A stretch of DNA of 64,000 nt from Corythucha ciliata (Eukaryota > Arthropoda > Insecta > Hemiptera > Tingidae). Positions 31,441 to 42,758 of the stretch are shown piece by piece (the first letter of the stretch is position 1; each line of letters opens with the position of its first letter). The notes beneath the pieces were generated by a model. That model had not been told where the DNA came from, made no database searches, and saw only the letters and a list, made by a program, of their open reading frames with translations. The DNA is taken from contig CM075937.1 in assembly GCA_038030265.1 (NCBI GenBank), positions 44,992,198-45,056,197 of the forward strand, read 5' to 3'. A program made the translations under genes and the position numbers.

Positions 31441-33870
31441 TTCATCTCCATTCAAAATTGTTTTTAATTAGGTTTCTCAATGGCTTAGGGTCGTATTCAG
31501 AAACCAAACTTTACGTCCCCTTAGGGACCCCTTAGTTAAGGTTCCTTTAGCGATTCCTTTAAAAATCGTATTCAGAAACGTTCCTTTCCAGTTCCTCGGC
31601 AGTTCCTTTAGCTAAAGGGGCCTTAAAGCAAATAAACAATGAAAATATGCTTTTAATGGTGACTGTACGCTTTATCATGTGAAACATCTCGCTATTTACG
31701 CCTTCAAAAGCCCATTAGTTATCAAAATTGCATGAAATGCCAGCCTATTAACATTGCGTAATTTTAATTTATTGATGAGCGTGGACAAGTTCAAGACCGA
31801 AGAGAACAGCAAAGTTTGTGCGGAAAGCGGCCATTGTCCCACAAGGGAATGCCCTGCTAGAGACTGCGTGATCGAGCAACGGCTACGGTTCTATTTTGGA
31901 AAATTCGAATGTAGATAACGGGTTACAACGTCTACAAATTCCATCCACCCATTTCACCCCCCCCCCCCAGATTCAACTTCTCATTCCTCCGTCTTCCATT
32001 TCTTGCATATTTCTTTTAGGATTTAATTTAAAATTAGTTAATTTCGCTACATGTATGAAGCATTTTTTTCACGACCGGTAAGGTCTTTAGTCCAACTCCC
32101 CCCTTTTCAATAGTGGGATGAATGCTCGACTGCCGTGCAGAAGAGAAACTAAGTTCCTTTATCCCTCACTGTTCGGCAAGCGCGTCGGTCAGCTTCGAAA
32201 TTTTTTCTGACTCTCATGCCCCCTTAAGTCCAGAAGTTCAGAGATAGTGTGAATTACTGTATAAGAACTGGACATATTGTACGCTATTGTAATAATAATA
32301 ATAATAATACTTAATACTTGATGATAATTTATTTGCCAACAAATTAAAATAATGTAAAACAACGTCAAGTATTGCATTGATGCTACGCAGAAAGCGAATC
32401 CTCGATCGAGAAGGTGGTCTTTCCTATTACGGAGTTCTGTAATAACATTAGTCTTATTGTTCTTTTGATTTTGATAAAAGAATTTTATTTCATTTTTATG
32501 AACGCTAAATTTTAACAAGTCTAAGAGGGTTTTATATTTCGTACAATTTTTTAATTACAATTTTCAGTCAGATACACAGGATTCTTTGTGGACTTATCCT
32601 TTGAGATTAACGTTTAGCACCTTTAGCCCTTTACCTTTTACTATAAATGCATGAATGTATAACAAGATTAAACTATCAGCATCAAAATGATGCACCCGTA
32701 CCGCTCTGTCATGCTTATGACTCTTATTCGTAATAATTTAAATTTAAAATCGACTCACGTACTATTTAATTGTCCTAGCATGTCGATATGTTCCGGGAAA
32801 TCCCAAGTGAAACGGGCGGTCACAACAAAAAAATGTAAAGAAAGAGGGAAAGGAAAAAAGAAACCCTGCAAACAATTACAGTAAATTACATATTGGTATA
32901 TGCGTTCTATGAGATAGGTTTATATTTACTTCACCTCTTATTAGAGGGTTTCTCTTATATGGAGCTTTTCTTCAGCAACGCGTATAAATTAGGTCCGTCT
33001 TGACGGTCTTACAATTTGATGTAGCCCCGATGGGCAATTAACTAAATTATTCATAGAAATTTATTTTAATCTTGTATTAACTTTTAAAATTTAAATTTAG
33101 CTCATTTTATACTGAGACGATTGACGCCTTATACAACGACGACTTCCCCTTCATCCAAGTATGGCTGGGGGTGGAGCCTTACAAACGATTCGATTATTTA
33201 AGATGGCCTCTCAAACAGCATAAAAATTGAAGAAATGTTCACAAAAACTAACGTGGACTTAATTACTCGAGGTCTGGCTCTGAACTGAGGGTTCTTTCGC
33301 AGCACACTCATATACAGGGTGTTCAAAAAATAGAGGGCAATATTTCGCCAGGTGATTCTGCACCTCAAGTGGGTTAAAACGACCCCTATTGACCATAGTC
33401 TCTCATTATTTACCATACGATAGATTCTCATTATTTTCCGAGATATTCAGGATTTAAGTACTTTTTGATTTTGCCTTGTTTCTTTTTTTGTTTTTTTTTT
33501 TTTGTTTTTTGTTTTTTTGTTTTTTTTTTTGAAAAGCGGCCGTTGCATAGTAACCGGAGGCTCTAGGGTCAAATCTGACGGTACCATTGGAAAGAGCGGA
33601 CTTTTTTCTATTAGAATTGAGGTATTCCATTCCATTTTGCTTGATTGGATTACATGATAATGAATTAATTATAGAATAATTGCCTTTAAACAATGGGCAA
33701 TACTTTGATTGGCTCGTTCTTATTCGCGAACGGTTACACATAAAATAGGCTTCGAGAGGTAATGTTTCCTTCGGTGTCCGTTTTCTTTTTTACTCGTTAA
33801 ATTTCGTGCTAATTAATTATATTACAAAGGTTTATGAGTTATTAACAATTTGGGGGGGAAGACGCTGTCC
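31441..33870. other. Intergenic DNA with MITE-like ends
   Basis: 2.4 kb without a credible gene. Recognisable pieces: 31488-31640 with TCGTATTCAGAAAC twice and CCTTTAG/CTAAAGG motifs, resembling the end of a common insect MITE; C9 near 31961; ATT repeats near 32289; and at about 33313 ACAGGGTGTTCAAAAAATAG, the form of a transposon end seen in many insects. A T-rich tract lies at 33480-33530. Matching opposite ends were not found in the window. Confidence 0.5.
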
Positions 33871-33899
33871 CGGCCAAGCCGAGTCCGGCGACGCCAAGA

Positions 33900-34332
33900 C
33901 CACGAATTGGGCCCCTACGTCATACCCAGCGGGTCCCGGACTCGGAGGGGCTAGCACGGCTCCTCAAATCTACTCACTCTCCCCAGAAACTCCAGTACTC
34001 GGACCCCCTGAGCCCTGGTAAATCCTTGGTCGGTCAACCTGTCCCTCCCAAATACAGCAAACCTCGCTACCGCAAACCCCTCACACTCTTTCACTAAGTG
34101 ACCCGTTGTCTCCTCCTCCACTCCACACCTCTCACATGTAGGGTCCCCTATTAGCCCCATCATGTGCAAATGTCTCTGAACTGCAAAGTGCCATGTAAAT
34201 ATTCCTACTATCTTTCTAGTTTGCTTTCGTCATAACCCTACCAGCCACTTTGTCGTGTTAGCATCATACCTTTTAATACCCTCTTTCGCTTGTCTGCAAT
34301 GGTCGTCTGCCACGGGAGGCTTGTAAATTAAA
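33900..34332 (-). pseudogene. Jockey-like ORF2, C-terminal remnant (far side of the stack)
   Basis: Read down from 34332: the tail of an RNase H region, a block LVGL...FTWHFAVQRHLHMMGL, then DPTCERCGVEEETTGHLVKEC, the C-terminal CxxC...H..C motif of RNase H-bearing Jockey-type elements. A stop interrupts it near 34230. It is best explained as the 3' end of the element whose 5' part is at 43441-46335, because that part stops inside RNase H where a Gypsy LTR ends. About 100 or more residues of RNase H are missing between the two. Confidence 0.72.
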
Positions 34333-34337
34333 GTTAA
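34333..34337. repeat. Copia target-site duplication (left), GTTAA
   Basis: GTTAA directly before the 5' LTR; repeated directly after the 3' LTR at 38755-38759. Confidence 0.85.
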
Positions 34338-34533
34338 TGTTGGAAATATAATCCGATTAATACGCCTCACTCCATTTTGTTATCACATGCTTGACGTATG
34401 TTTAAAAAAAAAAAATATTGTTCATTCTCTTTTCTCGGTTTCAGTCCTTGTCATTTCTTTCATTCCTTAAATACAATTTGATTTCTTATTCTCACTTCTT
34501 TATTTCATACGCAATTCCACCCATTTTTTAAGT
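34338..34533 (+). repeat. Copia 5' LTR
   Basis: 196 bp, starting TGTTGGAAATATAATCC and ending CCATTTTTTAAGT. Identical by eye to 38559-38754, including an A12 run. Confidence 0.92.
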
Positions 34534-34549
34534 GGTTATGGGCCCAGCG
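34534..34549 (+). promoter_or_regulatory. Copia primer-binding site (initiator tRNA-Met anticodon arm)
   Basis: GGTTATGGGCCCAG follows the 5' LTR. Its complement, CTGGGCCCATAACC, is the anticodon arm of eukaryotic initiator tRNA-Met. Drosophila copia is known to prime from a half-molecule of this tRNA rather than from its 3' end, so the same mechanism is inferred. Confidence 0.8.
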
Positions 34550-34610
34550 TCTGAAGCAAGAAGTTGAGTGAGAAGGAAGTTCGAAGTTGTTCGCGCCGGA
34601 ATTCGCGGTC

Positions 34611-35516
34611 ATGTCGGGAGCAGCGGTTCGAGTCAGTGGTTTTCCTTCGGTCGGCAAATTAAGTGGTAGTGATGACTACAACAACTGGAAATTCGCGCTG
34701 AAGAATGTCCTGATCAAGGAGAAGTTGTGGGCGTACATAACCGGGGATGCATATGGGGAAGGGAAGACCCCGGATCCGGAAAAAGACGCGGACGCGCTGG
34801 CCACAATTGGTTTGTACGTAGAACCACACATTTATCCTTATATTCGAAATTGTTCAAGGGCGAAGGAGGCTTGGGACGAGCTGTCTAAATCTTTCGAAGA
34901 CAAGGGTTTAAACAGGAGGATTAGTTTGATCGATGCCCTGCTGGATCAAAGACTCGACAAGCATGGATCGATGCATGACTACGTCACGTCAATCATGACC
35001 ATTGCTCACAAATTGGAGGACATTGGTAAGGGATTAGATGACGATTTCATTGCAGTTATCATGTTGAGAGGACTACCGCAAGAATATAGACCCATGCGAA
35101 TGGCACTGGAAAACTCGTCTGTTCGGATCACGTCTGAGTTGGTGCGTGTTCAGTTACTCCAGGAGGATCTTAAATCGGTCAGTAGTGCAACACAAAATGA
35201 GTGTGCACTTTTGCTCAAAAATAAAAAAAATGTCCCTGGAAATAATAAGAAAAATGTACGTTGTTTTCGATGTAATGAGAAAGGTCATTTTAAATCAGAA
35301 TGCTCGAAAGTTCCTGTAAAGGATGAACGGAATTCGTCTGGAGGTTTGGCCGGAGAAAAAGGCTCAAGTAGGCAAAAAAAGTGGAGTCTATTTGGTGCGT
35401 TCGCCGTCGCCGATTTTTCTCGAGACGATATTTTTATTGACTCGTGTTGTTCGACTAGTTTAACTCCGCGGAAAGATTGGTTGCGGAATATCGTGAAGAC
35501 GTCAACGGTAAACTAG
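34611..35516 (+). pseudogene. Copia gag and start of protease
   Basis: The first ATG is at 34611, giving about 301 codons. The N-terminal region carries DDYNNWKFALKNVLIKEKLW and LDQRLDKHGSMHDYV blocks of the Copia Gag (UBN2) family, followed by the nucleocapsid knuckle CFRCNEKGHFKSEC near 35263-35304. After a Lys-rich stretch the frame enters the protease as FIDSCCSTSLTPRKDWL. The motif normally reads D-S-G, so the catalytic glycine position is Cys here. Shortly after KDWL the frame runs out to a stop at 35516, while the homologous sequence continues in the next frame. Gag forms the particle; protease would mature it. Confidence 0.85.
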
Positions 35517-38500
35517 CTTGTGCAAATAAAAAACATTCGTTAGAATTTTCAGGATCTGGTGACGTCGAAATAAAAATTAGAGGGGAACCCCGTCAAATTC
35601 ATGACATGATTTATGCCCCGGATGCTTCTGCAAATCTTTTGTCGGTTTTCCAGATGACTCAGAAAGGTTTGTGCGTACATTTTGATTCAAAAGGTTGTCG
35701 CATTTTTCTCGAGTCGGAATGCAATGTTGAGGGCGAGGCTGTGGCTACTGGTTCACCGGTTGGAGGGGTTTATAAGCTTAACGACGTGAGTATTCCCAAC
35801 AGCAAAACAGTTTTTTCGGTTACCTGCCGGGAAAAAGCTTCGTACGCTTTGTGGCACAAGCGGCTCGGTCACATCAACCGTAAATCGGCAGAGTTACTGC
35901 GAGATGGTTTGGTCAGTGGTGTGAATTTCGATGACAATGATTCTACTCAATGTGAGCCATGCATTTTGGGTAAGCAACATCGCGATCCATTCAAACATAG
36001 TGAGCGCCGGAAGTCACAGAAACTCGAGCTTGTTCATTCCGATCTATGTGGACCGATGTCGGAGGTATCTGTTGGAGGTGCAAGGTACATGATGGTTTTT
36101 GTTGACGATCACAGTCGGATGATGTTCGCTTATTTCTTAAAATCAAAAAGTCAGGCGTTTCAAACTTTTCTGGATTTTAAAGCGTTAGTGGAGAACGAGA
36201 CTGGATTAAAAATTAAAGCCATCAGAACGGATAACGGGACGGAGTATGTCAATTCGGAGTTTACAGGCTATCTCAGGAAAAATGGAGTGCGTCATCAGCT
36301 TACGATTCCGTACACACCGGAGAACAATGGCGTAGCCGAACGTGCCAATCGAACTATCTGTGAAATGGCACGTACCATGTTGCTGGATTCATCCATGCCG
36401 AGAAGTCTGTGGGCAGAAGCATGCAATACTGCTGTCTACCTCAAGAACAGAGAACCACACAGCGCGGTGGAAGGAATTGTTCCGCAACAGTTATGGTCAG
36501 GTGAGCGAGTAAATTTAAGTCACCTGAAAGTCTTTGGTTGTACAGCTTTTGCCCATATACCCAAAACGAAGCGAAAGAAATGGGATGCTAAAAGTCGTAA
36601 ACTGGTCTTCGTGGGATATTGCACCGAAAGTAAGGGATATCGCTTGATCGATCTTAAAAATCCAAATAAAATTGTCAGGGCTCGGGACGTAGTTTTTGTA
36701 GAGCAAAAACAGGAAGAGAACAAAGTCGAGTGTTTTTCAGATGGACCAACAGATAATCAGGAGACTCAAATATACGAGGACGATGCATTACCGACGTCTG
36801 GTGATGTTTTGAACTCCCCTCTGTCAGAAGAGGTTGACGATTCGTCTCATGAAGAAGTAAATTTTTCGAGTTCTGAAGACTTTGAAGGTTTTGAAGAGGT
36901 GAATGAGAGACGGTACCCTGAACGAAATCGGAGACCACCGGATCATTATCCGGGTTTTGTTTTGTATTTCGCCGGAGGAGTAGAAAATACAGATCCGTCT
37001 ACTTACAAAGAGGCGATGGCTCGGCCAGACAGTGAAAACTGGATGAAGGCGATGGAAGAGGAATTGACTTCCATGAAGGAAAACGGTGTGTGGAAACTGG
37101 TGGATCGTCCAGTGAACTGTAAGGTTGTGGACTGTAAGTGGGTCTATAAGACCAAGGTTGACGGAAATGGAAACGTCAAACACAGGGCGAGACTTGTTGC
37201 TCGTGGTTTTTCGCAGCATTATGGAATAGATTATTTTGAAACTTTTTCCCCCGTAGTTAGGCGCTCGTCGATTCGTTTTTTATTTAGTTTAGCGGCACAG
37301 TTAAAATTAAAAATTGATCATTTCGACGTGCAAACTGCTTTTTTGTACGGTGATTTGCAGGAAACCGTCTATATGAAGCAACCGGAGGGGTTCGTGGAAC
37401 ACGGAGCGGAAAACAAAGTTTGTTTTTTGCAGAAAGCAATATATGGGCTCAAACAAGCGTCGAGGGCTTGGAACTTCAAAGTGATTGAAGTACTCAAGAG
37501 CCACGGTTATCGTAGTCTGCATTCGGAACCATGCATCTTCATAAAAAAGGGCAAACGGTCAACAATTATTATTGCTCTTTATGTTGATGATTTTTTTGTT
37601 TTTTATTCAGATGCCTGCGATAGAGACAGCTTATTCGCCATTCTCGAGCAGTCGTTTAAGATAAAGAATCTTGGTGAAGCTCGTAAATGTCTCGGGATCA
37701 GAATTCGTCGGGACAAGAAAAATGAAAAGGTGTATCTCGACCAGGAGCAATACATCGAAGACATCTTGACGAAGTTCAACATGTCGAACTGCAGGCCGGT
37801 CAAGACTCCTTTAGAACCAGGAATCTTAGCGGAAGCGGAGGCGGATACGTCAGGAAGAAATGTCGACCACCTGCCGTACAGGAATCTGATCGGAAGTTTA
37901 ATGTACCTGGCAGTAAACACAAGGCCAGACATCACTCAGCCTGTAAGTTTCCTGAGCAGATTCAACTCGTCCTTCTCTTTAGTTCATTGGCAGATGGCCA
38001 AGAGGATACTCAGATACCTCAAAGGGACAGAAAAGTTGTGTTTGGTCTACGAAGGTGGCACAACGGACTCGTTTTTGGCTGGTTACGCGGACGCTGAATG
38101 GGGTGGTGACCACAAGGATCGAAGGTCAACTACTGGTTATGTCTTCAAGAATGGAAACGGTCTGATTTCTTGGGAAAGTAAGAAACAACCGACCGTAGCT
38201 CTCTCGACAACGGAAGCTGAGTACATGGGCCTGTCCGAAGCTTGTAAAGAAGCGATTCATCTGCGACGGCTGTCAAGCGAGCTTCAGCCGTCGCACGAAA
38301 GAACGGTCGTCATATTTAATGACAACCAGAGTGCAATAAAATTGTCGGAAAATAATGTGTGCCATGGTCGGACGAAGCACATTGATATTCGTCATCATTT
38401 CGTCCGGGAATGTGTCGATGACAGAAAGGTGGAGCTTCGATATGTACCTACAGATCAAATGCCAGCGGATCTTCTGACAAAAAGTCTCAGCAGTCCGAAA

Positions 38501-38551
38501 CATCTCAAATGCGTGGAGATGCTGGGGCTTCAAGAGTATTGTTCGGATTAA
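35477..38551 (+). pseudogene. Copia pol: protease end, integrase, RT, RNase H
   Basis: A long open frame of about 1020 codons beginning inside the protease. GAG-pre-integrase (LWHKRLGHINRKS, CEPCILGKQHRDPF) comes first. The integrase has D in HSDLCGP (residue ~187), D in RTDNGTEY (~249) and E in NGVAERANRT (~286). RT follows with KWVYKTKVDGNGN, DVQTAFLYGDL and the catalytic YVDD near residue 700. RNase H has GYADAEWGGD near 869 and ALSTTEAEYMGLSEA. It stops at 38551 immediately before the polypurine AGGGCGAG and the 3' LTR. All catalytic residues from integrase onward are present. There is no start codon of its own; a one-base loss relative to the gag frame near 35481 separates it. Confidence 0.92.
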
Positions 38552-38558
38552 GGGCGAG

Positions 38559-38754
38559 TGTTGGAAATATAATCCGATTAATACGCCTCACTCCATTTTG
38601 TTATCACATGCTTGACGTATGTTTAAAAAAAAAAAATATTGTTCATTCTCTTTTCTCGGTTTCAGTCCTTGTCATTTCTTTCATTCCTTAAATACAATTT
38701 GATTTCTTATTCTCACTTCTTTATTTCATACGCAATTCCACCCATTTTTTAAGT
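38559..38754 (+). repeat. Copia 3' LTR
   Basis: 196 bp, identical by eye to the 5' LTR, preceded by the purine tract AGGGCGAG and followed by the GTTAA duplication. Confidence 0.92.
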
Positions 38755-38759
38755 GTTAA
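38755..38759. repeat. Copia target-site duplication (right), GTTAA
   Basis: Second copy of GTTAA, matching 34333-34337. Confidence 0.85.
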
Positions 38760-38820
38760 TTATTGAAGTAATCCTTTGTGTGGTTTTCCTCTTCGGAATT
38801 TTGGCTCCTCGTCGCTCACG

Positions 38821-39708
38821 ATGACGGACGAACACAGACTGACTCCTCTCCTCATGGATGGTGATATGGCAGAGAATTGGCGAAGGTACAAAAGGGATTT
38901 TGAACGATATATTTTGGCATCCCACGGTGGCAAGTCGGAAGCGTCGAAAGTTGCAATGTTATTGTTCAATGGTGGTGACGCTCTGCAGGATATTTATGAA
39001 TCATTCGGTTTCCTGGACAGTCAGAAAAGCAGTCTAAAGGCGGTGCTTGTTAAATTTGATGAGTTTTTCACGCCAAAAACAAACGTCACGTACCAGCGGT
39101 TTTTACTCTTCTCGCGAAAACAAGAAAAAGGCGAATCTTTTTAGCAATTCATGGCCGCTCTACGCACCTTGAGCAAGTCATGTCAGTTCGCGGGATTAGA
39201 GGAAGAACTAGTAAGGGACATATTCGTTGTCGGAATAAAAAATCGTTCACTCCAAGAAAAACTGCTTAACAAGGAAGGATTGACGGTGTCCATAGCACTT
39301 GACATTTGCAGAGCACGAGCGCTGATTAATACTCAAATGGAGCACATACAACCGTCCACAGCCAAAACACAGTATGGCGAACAGATTTCAATTGATGCTA
39401 TTCGACAGCAGAGGCACCCAGGTCAACGCTCTACTGGCAGGGGCACATTTTCACCGCGTCCTCCTAAGCCTACCGTCAGTGGGTCGTCAGAAGAAAATAG
39501 TGCTTGCAAATACTGCGGTCTCCGTCATGAATTTGGGAAATGCCCGGCCTACGGAAAGGAATGCGTATTGTGCAACAAAAAGAACCACTTCGCAAGGGTG
39601 TGTCGTTCTGTAACAAGGCAAGTCAATGTACTTCAGACAAGCGGCTCTGGATCAGATCCCGATAGTGACCCGGAATACAGCAAAGTTCATGCAATTGGTC
39701 ATCTCTGA
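38821..39708 (+). pseudogene. Gypsy-2 gag (one in-frame stop)
   Basis: Opens at ATG 38821 (MTDEHRLTPL...). The capsid region shows NWRRYKRDFERYILAS, KVAMLLFNGGDALQDIY, then LRTLSKSCQFAGLEEELVRD and GIKNRSLQEKLL, the usual gag blocks of an arthropod Gypsy lineage. A TAG at 39142-39144 interrupts the frame once; the same frame continues. The nucleocapsid end has CKYCGLRHEFGKCPAYGKEC and CVLCNKKNHFARVC knuckles. The gag stop at 39708 overlaps the pol frame by about 80 nt, a layout that in this group usually means ribosomal frameshifting. Confidence 0.87.
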
Positions 39709-41542
39709 AGTTAGCAAATCGTCGACTAAATGGTACACCGTAGATATTCTTGTTGACGCCCGACCTGTAGCCTTCAAAATCGACTCCGGAGCGTCGTGTA
39801 ATGTTCTCAACATGGCCCAGTATCAGCATCTCGGATTCAGCCCAGCGAGCCTTCGACCAGTCGTTCCAATAGTTCACAAGTGTATTTTAAATTGTGAATA
39901 CAAGTTGCAATCCTTCGAGATTGAATTTTTGGTGTGTGAGGGCAAATGTACTAATATTCTTGGGTTGGAGTCCTCAGAAGAATTGGGACTAATTTGTAGA
40001 GTAGAGAATTTGTCTCTGGCGAATGAAGTTCCTGAAAAGTATTTAAACTTGTTTGACGGACAGGTTGGGTACATTCCTACAGAGGTTACGATAGATGTAA
40101 ATCCTGCAGTTAATCCAGTAGTTTGTCCGGGGCGTAGAATTCCCCATGCAATGCAGGCTAAAGTTAAACGTGAATTGGACAAAATGGAGAAACATAGAAT
40201 AATCCAAAGGGTGGATGAGCCAACTGATTGGGCTCACCAAATGGTGGTTGTTATGAAAAAAGATGGGAGGCTCAGAATTTGTCTTGGTCCCCGAAACCTA
40301 AATAAAGCTGTGAAAAGAGCTCACTACCCCTTTCCTACAATGGAAGAAATTTTAGCTAAATTGTCGGGAGCCAAATGGTTCTGTAAACTTGATGCTCAGT
40401 CGGGTTTCTGGATGTTGCCATTAACAAAAGAGAGTTCAAAACTATGTACTTTCCAAACCCCTTGGGGGAGGTATGCTTTTTTACGTCTTCCCTACGGATT
40501 AAACTCTGCCTCAGAAATTTTTCACAAAGTAATTTCAAGGACATTTGAAAGTCAGCAAAACGTAGTTTCATTTCAGGATGATATTTTGATTTGGGCGAAT
40601 TCTCGCGAAGAAATGCGGGTTCTTCTTGATCAGATACTGGCCAGAGCGCAAGGCGCAGGTATAAAATTTAATCCAGACAAATGTAAGTTGTTTGCCAATG
40701 AGGTTGAATTCCTAGGGCATATGATGAGTCCGAATGGTGTTTCTATTCCGTCTGACCGAGTGAAAGCCATCACCAGCTTGAGAACCCCCACAGATAAAAA
40801 GTCTTTGCAACGCGTGCTTGGGATGTTCAATTATGTGTCTCGTTTTATTCAAAATTTTGCTGATCTTACCGCTCCTCTCCGTTTGTTACTTAAAGAAGAG
40901 CACCTATACAATTGGGGGGAACCACAAGAAAATGCCTTTCGTGAATTAAAAAATGCAATAACTAAGGCTCCTGTCCTTGGCCACTTTGATAGCTCCAAAG
41001 ACTTGACAGTGACAGTTGATGCTAGTTCCAAGGGTTTGGGTGCAGCTCTTTTGCAGTATGGGCGTCCTATAGCGTACGCATCGAAAGCGTTAAATGAAAC
41101 GCAAACTCGATATTCACAAATCGAAAAGGAACTCCTGGCTGTGTGTTTCGGGGTAGAAAAGTTCAGGCATTACATTTTTGGCAGAGACTGTGTAAAGGTA
41201 GAAACCGACCACAAGCCTCTTCTTGGTTTGATGAGTAAGCCACTGCACAAATTCCCAGTCCGTCTGCAAAGAATGTTGATGGTTCTTCAGCAATATTCTA
41301 TAAAGCTTATTTATACTCCAGGAAAGTACATGTACTTGGCAGACACTCTTTCGAGGGATTTTTCCGAACTAGGATGTGATAAATCTGTACAGATTGATGA
41401 TTTTGAAGAACAAATAGCAATGTTGGTGGAGGCTATCACCATGGCTAAAGACCATTGGAATTTAATCAAGGAAAAAACCGAACAGGATGAGACTATCTTA
41501 AAGCTACTGCCTTACATAAGGGATGGGTGGCCAACTAAGTAG
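39626..41542 (+). CDS. Gypsy-2 pol: protease, RT, RNase H
   Basis: A 638-codon open frame without its own clear ATG, in the +1 frame relative to gag. Protease FKIDSGASCNVL (intact DSG) is near residue 51. RT shows HYPFPTMEEILAKLSGAKWF, KLDAQSGFWMLPL and a catalytic FQDD near residue 315. RNase H has VTVDASSKGLGAALLQ (~461) and ETDHKPLLGLM. The polymerase copies element RNA to cDNA. It ends at TAG 41542, while the integrase continues in the next frame; a single-base indel near 41535 would explain this. Apart from that I see no lesion in this part. Confidence 0.88.
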   Translation: MYFRQAALDQIPIVTRNTAKFMQLVISEVSKSSTKWYTVDILVDARPVAFKIDSGASCNVLNMAQYQHLGFSPASLRPVVPIVHKCILNCEYKLQSFEIEFLVCEGKCTNILGLESSEELGLICRVENLSLANEVPEKYLNLFDGQVGYIPTEVTIDVNPAVNPVVCPGRRIPHAMQAKVKRELDKMEKHRIIQRVDEPTDWAHQMVVVMKKDGRLRICLGPRNLNKAVKRAHYPFPTMEEILAKLSGAKWFCKLDAQSGFWMLPLTKESSKLCTFQTPWGRYAFLRLPYGLNSASEIFHKVISRTFESQQNVVSFQDDILIWANSREEMRVLLDQILARAQGAGIKFNPDKCKLFANEVEFLGHMMSPNGVSIPSDRVKAITSLRTPTDKKSLQRVLGMFNYVSRFIQNFADLTAPLRLLLKEEHLYNWGEPQENAFRELKNAITKAPVLGHFDSSKDLTVTVDASSKGLGAALLQYGRPIAYASKALNETQTRYSQIEKELLAVCFGVEKFRHYIFGRDCVKVETDHKPLLGLMSKPLHKFPVRLQRMLMVLQQYSIKLIYTPGKYMYLADTLSRDFSELGCDKSVQIDDFEEQIAMLVEAITMAKDHWNLIKEKTEQDETILKLLPYIRDGWPTK

Positions 41543-42758
41543 TTACAGTTTGGTCGAAGATATTTGTAAACCATATTATGACATAAAAGACGAACTCACG
41601 GAAGTCAATGGAGTGGTTTTTAAAGGAGCACGATTCTTGGTACCAAAGTCCTTGAAACAGGAAATGCTGGTCAAGCTTCATACAGGCCACCCTGGGATTA
41701 ACCGCACATTGAGTCGGGCTGAAGACACCATGTTCTGGATAGGTATCAATCAAGACGTTAAAAAGTTGGTGAAGTCCTGTAAGACATGCCTTAAATTTAG
41801 CGACAACAAAATTAAAATGGTCCTTAAGAATAAAACCCTTCCTCAATTGCCATGGATGGAAGTTGCTTGCGACATATTTGACCTCAACCAAAAACACTAC
41901 ATTGCCTTGGTTGATGCTCTTACAAATTACATTGAGGTGCTTGTTCTCCCAGATTTGAGAAGTTCCACTGTCATACAGAAAATTAAATCGGTTTTTGCGC
42001 GTCATGGAATTCCTTTAACACTGTACAAGGACGGAGCTCTCTGTTTTGACTCTGATTTGTTCAGAAAATTTTCCAAAGAATGGTCTTTTTATCATATTAT
42101 GTCTAGCCCCCACTTCCCTAAGTCAAATGGACTTGCAGAAAGTGCAGTCAAAACTGCTAAGAAAATTTTCAAAAAAGCTATAGATGCAAACGAAGATCCG
42201 TGTTTAGCTTTGCTAAACCATCGAAATACTCCTCGTGGCAAAATCCATTCCCCTGCATCAAATTTGATGGGAAGGCGATTGCGCACTAATATACCCTGTT
42301 CATTTAATGTATTAAAACCAAAACTAACGTATAACCTTGATCGTGATCGACTCGCACAGAATAGAATAAAGGCGGCTAAAATCCATGACAAAACGGCACG
42401 CACTCGTCGCCCCTTTTCAGTTAGTGAGGAAATAATGTACAAGAAAGCGCCGGATTCTGTATGGTTTCCCGGGCGGGTAGTTAAACTTACCTCCAATCCT
42501 CGTTCATATGTAGTCCAAGGGGAAAATGGGGTTAATTATATACGAAATGAATTTCATTTACGTCCTAGGCTAGTCAGAGGAGCAGTAAGTTCTCCAGGTT
42601 GTCATGATCAAGTGGAAGATAATAATTGGCAACATCCTCTAACCTCCACACAGGCGAGCAGAACCATTCCTGGTTCCCAAAATCGTTTGGCAAATACTAC
42701 AAGATTTGGCAGGCACTTGAAGAAACCAAGCAAATTTTCCGGCTTTCACATGTTTTAA
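41523..42758 (+). CDS. Gypsy-2 integrase
   Basis: A 411-codon frame, shifted relative to pol. Zinc region: HTGHPGINRTLSRAED then KSCKTC. Catalytic Asp in EVACDIFDL, second acidic residue in LYKDGALCFDS, and Glu in SNGLAESAVKTAKK, with NHRNTPRG and RRLRTNIP after the core. The C-terminal part has WFPGRVVKL and RNEFHLRPR, like the GPY/F-type tail. Integrase inserts the cDNA. The three catalytic acids appear present. It ends at TAA 42758, about 220 bp before the 3' LTR. Confidence 0.86.
   Translation: MGGQLSSYSLVEDICKPYYDIKDELTEVNGVVFKGARFLVPKSLKQEMLVKLHTGHPGINRTLSRAEDTMFWIGINQDVKKLVKSCKTCLKFSDNKIKMVLKNKTLPQLPWMEVACDIFDLNQKHYIALVDALTNYIEVLVLPDLRSSTVIQKIKSVFARHGIPLTLYKDGALCFDSDLFRKFSKEWSFYHIMSSPHFPKSNGLAESAVKTAKKIFKKAIDANEDPCLALLNHRNTPRGKIHSPASNLMGRRLRTNIPCSFNVLKPKLTYNLDRDRLAQNRIKAAKIHDKTARTRRPFSVSEEIMYKKAPDSVWFPGRVVKLTSNPRSYVVQGENGVNYIRNEFHLRPRLVRGAVSSPGCHDQVEDNNWQHPLTSTQASRTIPGSQNRLANTTRFGRHLKKPSKFSGFHMF

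Larger units (their letters stand above)
34338..38754 (+). mobile_element. Ty1/Copia retrotransposon with identical LTRs
   Basis: 4.4-kb element with 196-bp LTRs at both ends that I read as identical, a 5-bp GTTAA target duplication, a Copia-type primer-binding site, gag and pol. Identical LTRs mean recent insertion, since both copies are made from one template. It is nevertheless broken in the protease region: the active-site glycine codon is changed and the frame shifts one base later in the same domain. It sits exactly at the junction between the Jockey remnant (left) and the Gypsy-2 element (right). Confidence 0.93.

Noticed and set aside
31488..31640. Complete MITE starting TCGTATTCAGAAAC
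   Set aside because: Only one end is visible; no inverted partner or target duplication was found within 2 kb.
35477..35516. Programmed -1 frameshift between Copia gag and pol
   Set aside because: The overlap has no X-XXY-YYZ slippery heptamer, and family members usually have one frame. Homologous residues line up if one base is missing near 35481, so mutation is the simpler reading.
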